A DNA stretch of 8,287 bases from RGIG1959 sp045540655 (GCA_045540655.1 JAZQHP010000084.1:1-8287); one strand, 5' to 3'; positions 1-6,354 are shown, counted from the stretch's first letter. The notes: generated by a model from the letters alone, not told the origin. A program made the numbers and translations.

Positions 1-1
1 G

Positions 2-634
2 ACCAAGAGCATGGATAACGATTCGCCGCTGGAAGACGGCACGGTGGTGCTGTCGCTGGAGATGAAGCAGTTCGATGCCATCGGCTTCCTGCAGGAGGGC
101 GATGAGATCGAGTTTCTGTTTACCTTTGAGGACGAGCGCTGGAACGAGGCGGTCTTCGCGGTGGGAGGCAACATGACGATCGTCGAGGACGGCGAGGCGT
201 TGCCCCACGACTATACGCTTAGCGTGTTTGCCGATCCCCAGCCGCGCACGGCGTTCGGTGTGAAGAAAAACGGCGACTTGGTACTTGCCGTGGCGGACGG
301 TCGCTCGGAATCGGCAGCGGGCATGACCGCCAATGAGATGGCGGCGTATATGGCGGATGAAATGGATTGCGCCTACGCGATCCTGCTCGACGGCGGCGGA
401 TCCACCGCGATGGCGGTGGCGGAGGAGGACGGCGCGATGCGCACGGTCAACACACCGTCAGAGGAGCGCCCCGTCGGCAACGGCGTGTTGCTGGTGGCTA
501 CGGACAAGAGCGGCATCGATCCGGTGTGGTGGATCGTGATCGGCACGGTCGTGATCGCGATCGCGGCGGTGACGGCGGCGCTGTTGTACAAGCCTCATGG
601 TAAAAACGCCCAACAAAATGACGCGACCGTATAA
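2..634 (+). CDS. Phosphodiester glycosidase (NAGPA-like) domain protein, 3' end, C-terminally membrane anchored (partial)
   Basis: The reading frame is open to the left edge (Thr-Lys-Ser before the first ATG at 11), so the gene very likely starts upstream and only about 210 C-terminal residues are present. The segment RTAFGVKKNGDLVLAVADGR, then the run ending in LLDGGGSTAMAV, and then ERPVGNGVLLVA match the C-terminal half of the phosphodiester glycosidase family (PF09992, named for the mammalian mannose-6-phosphate 'uncovering enzyme'). The LDGGGST signature is the clearest mark of the family. The catalytic domain is followed by one hydrophobic helix (WWIVIGTVVIAIAAVTAALL, about residues 174-193 counted from the ATG at 11) and a short polar tail with Lys and His. 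This suggests a domain outside the cell tethered by its C-terminus. Bacterial members act on sugar phosphodiesters or related cell-surface glycans, but the substrate here is unknown. A 275-base gap with its own promoter signals separates it from the regulator, so it is probably a different transcription unit. Confidence 0.85.
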   Translation, partial: TKSMDNDSPLEDGTVVLSLEMKQFDAIGFLQEGDEIEFLFTFEDERWNEAVFAVGGNMTIVEDGEALPHDYTLSVFADPQPRTAFGVKKNGDLVLAVADGRSESAAGMTANEMAAYMADEMDCAYAILLDGGGSTAMAVAEEDGAMRTVNTPSEERPVGNGVLLVATDKSGIDPVWWIVIGTVVIAIAAVTAALLYKPHGKNAQQNDATV

Positions 635-793
635 GGTCTCTGCCGGGACGGCAAAATGCAGCCCCCAAAAATGTGTGCATAATTGCCAAAAGCGCCCATA
701 AAATTATATAAAGAATACACATAACTGTGCGAAGTGTTACAAAAACTTCACGGTTAGAACATTTTGGAGTAACATAATAAACAAATTTTCATA

Positions 794-822
794 TTGTACA
801 AAATGGCAAATCCGTATATCAT
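794..822 (+). promoter_or_regulatory. Candidate sigma-A promoter of the AraC-type regulator gene
   Basis: TTGTAC (794-799) and TATCAT (817-822) are separated by 17 bases, the optimal spacing for a vegetative promoter. The -10 matches TATAAT at five of six positions and the -35 matches TTGACA at three. It lies in the AT-rich 275-base gap between the glycosidase gene and the regulator, about 85 bases upstream of the regulator start. A second -10-like hexamer, TATGAT at 828-833, is also present, with a poorer -35. The weak -35 overlaps one arm of an inverted repeat (795-803), which would suit an activated or autoregulated promoter. The call rests on sequence similarity alone. Confidence 0.4.
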
Positions 823-892
823 ATGCTTATGATAGATTGTCTAATTGCCCCTATTTATCGGTGAACTTGCGGAATTTACCATGTTTTGTACA
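795..892. promoter_or_regulatory. Inverted repeat TGTACAAAA ... TTTTGTACA, candidate operator pair
   Basis: TGTACAAAA at 795-803 is a perfect 9-base inverted copy of TTTTGTACA at 884-892. The match continues as TGG against CCA if two extra bases are allowed on the right arm. The left arm overlaps the candidate -35 box, and the right arm ends at the regulator's ribosome binding site. Arm centres are about 89 bases apart. If the promoter at 794-822 is correct, the left arm is not transcribed, so this would act as a DNA site rather than an RNA hairpin. AraC-family proteins often bind paired sites around their own promoter, so autoregulation is a reasonable inference. Confidence 0.35.
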
Positions 893-899
893 GGAAAGG
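892..899 (+). promoter_or_regulatory. Ribosome binding site that sets the regulator start
   Basis: AGGAAAGG lies ten bases before the ATG at 910. A longer reading from the TTG at 886 is possible in frame, but it has no ribosome binding site and would sit inside the inverted repeat. The ATG at 910 is therefore preferred. Confidence 0.7.
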
Positions 900-909
900 C
901 CGTAAAAGT

Positions 910-1803
910 ATGTCGAATTCTCTAAATTTCGGCAAGCGCTACGAGGACGACAACGCCTACTTCTCCAACCCTGTGCGCTTTCGTTTTGTGGAATTGCACC
1001 AAGTCGGTGAATTGTACTGCGAATCGGGCTATCGGATTCCGTCGCACGCGCAACGCGTGTTCGAGATCACCTATGTGGTGGCGGGCAAGGCGACGGTGGT
1101 CACCGACGGCAAGGCGCAGGTGCTGGAAGAAAACGATGTCTTCATCAATATTCCGGGGCAAACGCATGAAATCGTCGCCGATCAGGGCGTGCCGTTCCGC
1201 TTTTGCTATCTCGGCTTCTCCTTCACGGGAGCGCAGGATCTGGAGGTGGAGCGGTTCTATCGCTCGTGGGCGCCGTATATGATCACGCCGTGCAAGGAAT
1301 TGCTGGAGATCTTCTCCTCGATCCTCAGCGAGATCCATGAAAAGCCGATGCACCACTACCGTATGGTCGGCGCGCTGACCGAACGGCTGGTGCTTCGCGT
1401 GTTCCGCCATCGGGCGGGCGGCGACGGCTATCTGCCGCTGGGCGAGCCCCGCATGGGCAACGCGGTGTACGCGGTGGTACGCTACATCGACCAGCACTAT
1501 CGCGATATTGACGACATCCGTGCGCTGGCGGCAAGCCTCGGCTACAGCTACACGTATCTGGCGCATATATTTAAGGAAAAAATGGGAACGACCATCGGCT
1601 CTTATATACTATATAAGAAGATGGAGGAGGCGAAGTGGTTGCTTCGCAGCGGACGCATGAACGTCACGCAGATTGCCGCCCGCTTCAATTACCGCTCCGT
1701 GCAGTCGTTTTCCAACAGCTTCAAAAAGTCGGTGGGCATCTCACCGGCGGAATACCAGGCTTTGTCCGCTGAAGAGGCGGCAAAATATACAAAACTTTTA
1801 TAA
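910..1803 (+). CDS. AraC-family transcriptional regulator with cupin-like sensor domain
   Basis: This 297-residue cytoplasmic protein has the standard AraC/XylS two-domain plan and length. Residues about 30-110 form a cupin-type beta-barrel (the AraC_binding region), with the pattern VFEITYVVAGKATVV, then NDVFINIPGQTHEI, in which a Pro-Gly-x-x-His turn is visible. Residues about 185-285 form the DNA-binding domain with two helix-turn-helix units. The first is DIRALAASLGYSYTYLAHIF. The second is VTQIAARFNYRSVQSFSNSF, followed by the family signature KKSVGISPAEY. It precedes the transporter genes by only 43 bases on the same strand, so it probably senses the transported sugar or a breakdown product and activates this operon. 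The ligand is not deducible. The start at ATG 910 is chosen from its ribosome binding site. The stretch coding for residues about 220-236 is unusually AT-rich, uses ATA and CTA codons and contains a palindrome. Confidence 0.93.
   Translation: MSNSLNFGKRYEDDNAYFSNPVRFRFVELHQVGELYCESGYRIPSHAQRVFEITYVVAGKATVVTDGKAQVLEENDVFINIPGQTHEIVADQGVPFRFCYLGFSFTGAQDLEVERFYRSWAPYMITPCKELLEIFSSILSEIHEKPMHHYRMVGALTERLVLRVFRHRAGGDGYLPLGEPRMGNAVYAVVRYIDQHYRDIDDIRALAASLGYSYTYLAHIFKEKMGTTIGSYILYKKMEEAKWLLRSGRMNVTQIAARFNYRSVQSFSNSFKKSVGISPAEYQALSAEEAAKYTKLL
1600..1618. repeat. AT-rich perfect palindrome inside the regulator gene
   Basis: TCTTATATACTATATAAGA consists of two perfect 9-base inverted arms around a single C at 1609. 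It sits in the coding sequence between the two helix-turn-helix units and encodes Ser-Tyr-Ile-Leu-Tyr-Lys (offset by frame). It stands out from the surrounding GC-rich sequence and forces ATA and CTA codons that are uncommon elsewhere in the window. It contains TATACT (1606-1611), a good -10 match with only a poor -35. It could be a protein-binding site or chance. Confidence 0.5.
1762..1791 (+). promoter_or_regulatory. Possible internal promoter for the transporter operon
   Basis: TTGTCC (1762-1767) and TATACA (1786-1791) are 18 bases apart, and each matches the sigma-A consensus at four of six positions. They lie at the 3' end of the regulator gene, about 56-85 bases before the TTG start of the first binding protein. 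This is where a separately regulated promoter for the transporter genes would be expected, as the gap between the genes is only 43 bases. The -10 overlaps a TACAAAA motif (1788-1794) that recurs at 1825-1831. Readthrough from the regulator promoter is the alternative. Confidence 0.28.
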
Positions 1804-1830
1804 GGCGTAGCCTTTGAAAGTAAATACAAA

Positions 1831-1838
1831 AAGGAGAG
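1831..1838 (+). promoter_or_regulatory. Ribosome binding site that sets a TTG start for the first binding protein
   Basis: AAGGAGAG lies eight bases before the TTG at 1847. The frame has a TAG stop at 1808-1810 and no ATG until residue 17 of the signal peptide, so a non-ATG start is unavoidable. The GTG at 1838 touches the ribosome binding site and is too close. The TTG at 1814 has only a weak AAGG before it and would give a longer N-terminal extension. Confidence 0.7.
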
Positions 1839-1846
1839 TGACCACC

Positions 1847-3328
1847 TTGAAAAGAGTACTGTGTGCCCTGTTTGCCCTGACCTTGCTGTTTTCGATGACG
1901 GCTTGCGCCGGCGGCGGCAACGGCGGCAAAGACGTGGACCCCACTGCCGAAGGCTACTTTAGCATTCAAGCGAACGGTGAGTACAGCGACGGCATTATGC
2001 TGCCCGAGCTTGAAAACGCGACCGTGGATGTTATGATGAGCATTGACTGGGCGTATCTGGAGTCCAACAACAACCCGGATGATCCGTTTGCGCAGTATCT
2101 GTCGACGCTGATCTGGCGTGACGCGTATGCCGGCCAGGCCGGTGACGTGACCATCACCACGATCTCCGACGAGCAGCAAACCGACTTCCTCGCGACGCAA
2201 ACCGCGTCCGGTACGGCTCCCGACATCATCCCCTGCAACTACGATCTGACCTACCCCCGTTGGAACGCGGCCGGCCTGACCGCTTCCATCGAAGAGTACA
2301 AGGATCACCTGCAGATTGATGCGAAGAACCCCAACAACCCCGAGGAAGACCTGTACAACCATCAGCTGATGGACACCTACTTCCAGTGGGGCGGCGAGTC
2401 CCACGGCGCCATCACCCTGGCGGAAGTGGACAAGAACTATCTTGTGTACAACAAGACCAAGTTCGAGCAGAACGGCCAGAAGACTCCTCTGGAGCTGTGG
2501 CAGGACGGCAAATGGAACTGGACCCAGTTCAAGAAGACCGCCAAGGCCATGACCCAGGGCGATGACTACGGCTTCACCGGTTGGGCGTTGTTCCCCTACT
2601 TCGCTCCGTACCCGATGGCGCAGCTCGACGAGGCGACCGGCACCGTGACCCTCGCGATCGACACCCCCGAGTACATGACCTGGATGACCGAGGTTTACAA
2701 CCTCTATCAGAAGGACGGCGCGGCTCGTCGTGACGGCACCCTGCAGTCCTGGAGCACCCTGTTCCCCACCGGCACCGACGCGATGTGCGAAACCACGCTC
2801 TCCGGCTACAAGAGAATCTGTGAGTCTGCTGCGAAGATCGAAGGCGACGAGTTCGGCATTGCGCCCGTTCCCGCGTTCGACCCCAACGGCGACGAGACCG
2901 GTATCCCCACCGCGACTCTGTGGGCTTACTCCATTGCGGCGGCCGCTGAGAACCCCATCGGTGCGGCGACCTACATCCGCCTGGAGACCCTCGTGTCCCG
3001 TAACGTGTCTGCCGCTAAGGAAGGCACCACCTGGTACGACCTGAACCTCACCGAGGAAGAGCTTGCGATGATCGACGAGATCGCTGACGAGCCCGTCTCC
3101 GTTGAGATGATCCGCGGCATCGGCGACTGCTACCTCGGCATCATCGACGCCCAGATCGTTCCCCAGATCTATTATGACGAAACCCAAAGCTCTGTCCAGG
3201 CGATCTTCGATTCCCAGAAGAATGCTCTGCAGGCCGAGTTTGACGAGTTCAACCAGATGGTTGAAGAGCTGGCTGCTGAAGTAGAAGCGAAGCAGGCTGC
3301 CGAAGCGGCTGCCGACGCGGAAGCGTAA
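1847..3328 (+). CDS. Sugar ABC transporter solute-binding lipoprotein (family 1 type)
   Basis: From the TTG start this is a 493-residue exported protein. The signal peptide is short and typical of a lipoprotein: Lys-Arg, a hydrophobic core, then FSMTAC with the putative lipidated cysteine at residue 20, followed by a Gly-rich linker (AGGGNGGK). The mature part reads as an extracellular solute-binding protein of the SBP_bac_1 (CUT1 sugar transporter) group. Supporting segments are GTAPDIIPCNYD near residue 125, YLVYNKTKFEQNG, and TPLELWQDGKWNWTQFKKTA, a pattern common in this family just before the hinge region. The C-terminus is a charged, Ala/Glu-rich helix (about the last 35 residues) that may form a coiled coil. 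The gene ends with adjacent TAA and TAG stops. It lies 43 bases after the regulator and is followed by a large stem-loop. It should capture the ligand and deliver it to the two permeases downstream. The ligand is unknown. The TTG start is unusual for a component that is normally abundant. Confidence 0.9.
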   Translation: MKRVLCALFALTLLFSMTACAGGGNGGKDVDPTAEGYFSIQANGEYSDGIMLPELENATVDVMMSIDWAYLESNNNPDDPFAQYLSTLIWRDAYAGQAGDVTITTISDEQQTDFLATQTASGTAPDIIPCNYDLTYPRWNAAGLTASIEEYKDHLQIDAKNPNNPEEDLYNHQLMDTYFQWGGESHGAITLAEVDKNYLVYNKTKFEQNGQKTPLELWQDGKWNWTQFKKTAKAMTQGDDYGFTGWALFPYFAPYPMAQLDEATGTVTLAIDTPEYMTWMTEVYNLYQKDGAARRDGTLQSWSTLFPTGTDAMCETTLSGYKRICESAAKIEGDEFGIAPVPAFDPNGDETGIPTATLWAYSIAAAAENPIGAATYIRLETLVSRNVSAAKEGTTWYDLNLTEEELAMIDEIADEPVSVEMIRGIGDCYLGIIDAQIVPQIYYDETQSSVQAIFDSQKNALQAEFDEFNQMVEELAAEVEAKQAAEAAADAEA

Positions 3329-3359
3329 TAGCCGCCGAGTAATTCCTTAAGCAATACTT

Positions 3360-3411
3360 TTCATCGCGACACACAGGGGCGAATTTTTCGTCCCTGTGTG
3401 TCGGCGGTGAA
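3360..3411 (+). promoter_or_regulatory. Large intercistronic stem-loop without a U-tract
   Basis: Arms 3368-3383 and 3387-3402 form a 16-bp stem (one G-U pair, 3379 with 3391) closed by a TTT loop. The pairing continues for eight more pairs, 3360-3367 with 3404-3411, if G3403 is bulged out (T3364-G3407 is a wobble). The total is about 24 bp. The sequence after the stem is not T-rich, so this is not a classical intrinsic terminator. The structure ends three bases before the next gene's ribosome binding site. In sugar transporter operons such structures after the binding-protein gene commonly protect the upstream mRNA or mark a processing site, giving more binding protein than permease. That role is inferred here. 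Confidence 0.75.
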
Positions 3412-3413
3412 TC

Positions 3414-3420
3414 AGAAAGG
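3414..3420 (+). promoter_or_regulatory. Ribosome binding site that sets the start of the second binding protein
   Basis: AGAAAGG lies 12 bases before the ATG at 3433, and a continuing GGTGA adds anti-SD complementarity. The in-frame GTG at 3421 directly abuts this site and is too close to be used, so ATG 3433 is preferred. Confidence 0.55.
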
Positions 3421-3432
3421 GTGACAGGATTC

Positions 3433-6324
3433 ATGAAAAGAATTCGCCTTTTATCGTGTGTCTTGGCGGCGCTGCTTTTGATGAGTGCCGTCCCGATGAC
3501 GGGCGCGGCACAACCGGACGAAACGGCATCCGTATTGATGGCGGAAACCGACGCGACGGCGCAGACTGTGGCGGAGGATGCCGTGACAGAGGAGGACGCA
3601 GAGATCCCCTCTTACAGCGAGTATATCTCGAACTACACTGAATCTGAAAATAAGACGGAGCCGATTCAGTTGGTGGGCGATGACGAAACGGTCGTCGACG
3701 AAGCCAACTGTTTTGTGCTGCCGTTTTCTGTGGCCAAAGATGGCTACTATACGTTGACGTTCGACTACAATTATGTGGAGCGCGGCAACAAAAATACCAC
3801 TTACGATCTGCTGATCGACGGCAAACTGCCGTTTGCAGAGGCGGCGACGCTCAAGCTCGCGCGCATCTGGACCAACGAAACGCCGATCGTGAGAAATGTG
3901 GATGAAAACGGCGAGGACCTCGACGACATCAACCCCAAGCAGGTGGAGGTCCCTGATTACTGGCGTACATATACCTTATATGATAAGGAAGGCTTCTACG
4001 ACTCGCCGATCGCCTTTGAACTGAAGGCGGGCGAGCATGAGCTGACGCTCGCGATGTCGAACGACTTCGTGGCGATCAAGAACGTGGTGCTCTCTCGCGT
4101 GGCGCCGCTGGCGACGTATGAGGAGTTCCTGAAGGATACGGGTAACGCCGCAAAATACAACGGCGAGAATCTCGTCGTGCAGGGCGAGCAGGCTCTCTAC
4201 AAAACCGAGATGCAGCTGATCGCGCAAAACGACATCACCAATCCCCAGACCCAGCCGTACAGCCCGAAGAAGATCAAGCTCAACACCTTCGGCGGCGCGA
4301 ACTGGAAGCTCACCGGCGAAACCGCATGGTGGGAGTTCGACGTGGAAGAAGCGGGTCTGTATAAATTCTCCGTGCGTTTCCGTCAGTCCGTGTATGACGG
4401 CGTGAGCGCGCACCGCCGCCTGTATGTCAACGGCGTGGTGCCGTTTGAAGAAGCCAACAAGCTTCAGTTCCCCTATGACAACGTGTGGCAGACCTACACG
4501 CTGCAGAACGCGGACGGCGAAGACCTTTACATCTATCTCGAAAAAGGCACGAACACCGTCGCTCTGGAAGTGGTGCTCGGCGCCTCGGCGGAAATCGCCG
4601 CGAAGATGCAACAGTCGGTGCTTGAGCTGAACACCATTTATCGTGACGTCATCATGATCACGGGCAGCTCCCCCGACGACAACCGTGACTACAACATCGA
4701 AGAGATGATCCCGACCCTGACGCAGGATCTGATGAGCGCGAACAACAACCTCAAGGCGATCTCCGATGAGGTTGCCAGGCAGTACGGCGAGAATAGCTCG
4801 CTGATCGCGAAGATTCAGAACATCACCCGTCAGATGGACCGCCTCATCAGCAAGCCCGAAGATATGGCGAAGAGTGACCGCCTGAGCGCGTTCAAGTCGA
4901 ACATCTCGACGGTCGGTTCCTGGATCGCGATGTTCCAGGAGCAACCGCTGGAAATCGACCGTATGGAATTCTACGGCGAGAACGGCGAAGCGCCCCGTGC
5001 GGAGGAAACCTTCGGCGAGGGTCTCAAACATAAGTATGACCGTTTCGTGGCGTCCTTCACCGAGGATTACTCCTCGATGGGCTCGTCCACGGTCGAAGGT
5101 GTGGAGACGACCTCCTCTGTGAACGTCTGGATCCAGTCCGGCCGTGACCAGGCAAACGTCCTCAAGCAACAGATCACCTCCAGCTTCACTCCCGAATCGG
5201 GCGTGGGCGTCGATCTCGAACTGGTTACCGGCGCGATTATCGAAGCGACTCTCGCGGGCAAAGGTCCCGACGTGGCGCTGACCCGTGCCGTGACCGACCC
5301 CGTCAACTTCGCGATGCGCGATGCGCTGTATGACCTGTCCTCCTTCGAGGATTACGGCGAGGTCGCCAGCTGGTTTGCTATGGACGGCGATCGCTACGAA
5401 GCGATGATCCCGTTCGAGTATAAGGGCGGCGTGTACGCGCTCCCCGAAACCATGACCTACCAGATGATGTTCGTCCGTACGGATATCCTCGAAGAGCTCG
5501 GTCTCCCCGTTCCCGAAACGTGGGATCAGCTGCTCACCGAGATCTATCCCATCGTCAGCCGCAACAACATGGAAATCGGTATCGGTAACATGAACGCGAT
5601 CGCGGCGATGAACGCGTCCAACATCTTCACCAACCTGCTCTATCAGATGGGCGGTCAGATCTACAACGATGAACTCAACGCGACCGCGCTCGATACGCAG
5701 GTGGCGTATGAAGCCTTCAACATGTCCGTGGAGCTGTATGCGGATTACCTCTTCCCGCAGGAATACGACGCGATGAGCCGTTTCCGTACCGGTGAGATGC
5801 CCATCCTCCTCGCGGACTACACCATGTACAACGTGTTCTCCATCTCGATTCCTGAGCTCGACGGCTTGTGGGAGATGTATCCGATTCCCGGCGTGATGCA
5901 GGAAGACGGCTCCATCAACAACGATCAGGCTGCCACCGAGACCGCGTGTGTCATGTTTAAGGATGTCGAAGACCCGCAGGCGGGTTGGGAATTCCTGAAA
6001 TGGTGGGTCCGCAAGGACACCCAGGCGGAGTTCGGTACCCGTATCGAAGCGATCCTCGGTCCCGGCGGTCGTTACGCGACCGCGAACGTCGAAGCGATGA
6101 AGGAACTGCCCTGGAACGATGAGCAGCTTGAATCCCTCGGCGCGCAAATGGAGAATCTGGTCTTCGTTGAGCAGGTTCCCGGCAGCTACTTTACGTCCAG
6201 AGCCATCAACAGTGCGTTTATGACCTCCGTCCTGAATTCCGAGAATCCGACCGAGCAGCTTCTTTACTGGAGCGAGCAGATCAATCTGGAATTGACGAGA
6301 AAGATTGAGGAATTTTCGGACTGA
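3433..6324 (+). CDS. Secreted multidomain protein: tandem beta-sandwich (CBM-like) domains fused to a sugar-binding SBP domain
   Basis: This 963-residue protein is about twice the usual solute-binding protein length. Residues 1 to about 26 are a Sec signal peptide (Lys-Arg, hydrophobic core, then Met-Thr-Gly-Ala-Ala). No lipobox cysteine is placed correctly; the Cys at residue 9 is too early. A Thr/Glu/Ala-rich linker follows. Residues about 92-221 and 294-382 are two related beta-sandwich domains resembling carbohydrate-binding modules: YDLLIDGKLPFAEAATLKLA and YWRTYTL in the first correspond to LYVNGVVPFEEANKLQF and VWQTYTL in the second. Residues about 383-500 are mostly helical. Residues about 560-955 form an SBP_bac_1-like domain, with GKGPDVALTRA, YKGGVYALPETMTYQMMFVR and LGLPVPETWDQLL. 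The gene sits between the lipoprotein and the permeases, so it probably captures the same or a larger form of the ligand. Much of the gene uses CGT and CCC codons, suggesting high expression. Similar large SBP fusions are known in Firmicutes from memory; the ligand is unknown. Confidence 0.85.
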   Translation: MKRIRLLSCVLAALLLMSAVPMTGAAQPDETASVLMAETDATAQTVAEDAVTEEDAEIPSYSEYISNYTESENKTEPIQLVGDDETVVDEANCFVLPFSVAKDGYYTLTFDYNYVERGNKNTTYDLLIDGKLPFAEAATLKLARIWTNETPIVRNVDENGEDLDDINPKQVEVPDYWRTYTLYDKEGFYDSPIAFELKAGEHELTLAMSNDFVAIKNVVLSRVAPLATYEEFLKDTGNAAKYNGENLVVQGEQALYKTEMQLIAQNDITNPQTQPYSPKKIKLNTFGGANWKLTGETAWWEFDVEEAGLYKFSVRFRQSVYDGVSAHRRLYVNGVVPFEEANKLQFPYDNVWQTYTLQNADGEDLYIYLEKGTNTVALEVVLGASAEIAAKMQQSVLELNTIYRDVIMITGSSPDDNRDYNIEEMIPTLTQDLMSANNNLKAISDEVARQYGENSSLIAKIQNITRQMDRLISKPEDMAKSDRLSAFKSNISTVGSWIAMFQEQPLEIDRMEFYGENGEAPRAEETFGEGLKHKYDRFVASFTEDYSSMGSSTVEGVETTSSVNVWIQSGRDQANVLKQQITSSFTPESGVGVDLELVTGAIIEATLAGKGPDVALTRAVTDPVNFAMRDALYDLSSFEDYGEVASWFAMDGDRYEAMIPFEYKGGVYALPETMTYQMMFVRTDILEELGLPVPETWDQLLTEIYPIVSRNNMEIGIGNMNAIAAMNASNIFTNLLYQMGGQIYNDELNATALDTQVAYEAFNMSVELYADYLFPQEYDAMSRFRTGEMPILLADYTMYNVFSISIPELDGLWEMYPIPGVMQEDGSINNDQAATETACVMFKDVEDPQAGWEFLKWWVRKDTQAEFGTRIEAILGPGGRYATANVEAMKELPWNDEQLESLGAQMENLVFVEQVPGSYFTSRAINSAFMTSVLNSENPTEQLLYWSEQINLELTRKIEEFSD

Positions 6325-6336
6325 TTAAATTGAGAG

Positions 6337-6346
6337 AAAAGGAGGT
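6337..6346 (+). promoter_or_regulatory. Strong ribosome binding site of the first permease gene
   Basis: AAAAGGAGGT carries the full AGGAGGT anti-SD match, with nine bases between GGAGG and the ATG at 6355. It is the best ribosome binding site in the window, inside a 30-base gap with no room for a separate promoter. Confidence 0.8.
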
Positions 6347-6354
6347 CACCGATC

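Noticed and set aside
641..653. Small GC hairpin (TGCCG-GGA-CGGCA) just after the first gene as a terminator
   Set aside because: The stem is only five base pairs and is followed by AAAATGC rather than a T-run, so it does not qualify as an intrinsic terminator.
922..1566. A 214-codon minus-strand frame opposite the regulator
   Set aside because: It mirrors the regulator's codons and shows no domain, signal peptide or sensible start context.
1802..1814. Short hairpin AAGGC-GTA-GCCTT at the regulator/binding-protein junction
   Set aside because: It is only five base pairs with no T-tract after it. It might form in a leader RNA, but there is too little to call it an attenuator.
1721..3187. A 488-codon open frame on the minus strand opposite the lipoprotein gene
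   Set aside because: Its composition is low-complexity and Gly/Val/Arg-rich with no recognisable domain, and it runs across two well-supported + strand genes and their junction.
3421..3432. GTG start for the large fusion protein four codons upstream
   Set aside because: The ribosome binding site directly abuts this GTG, whereas the ATG at 3433 has acceptable spacing and gives a typical signal peptide beginning Met-Lys-Arg.
3433..3470. Lipobox reading of Leu-Leu-Ser-Cys in the fusion protein signal peptide
   Set aside because: The cysteine is at residue 9, before the main hydrophobic core, so there is no room for a functional lipoprotein signal.
3976..6147. A 723-codon open frame on the minus strand opposite the large fusion protein
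   Set aside because: It is the antisense shadow of a gene with strong codon bias. It lacks a recognisable domain, is extremely rich in Arg/His/Val/Asp, and the + strand protein has clear domain signatures over the same span.
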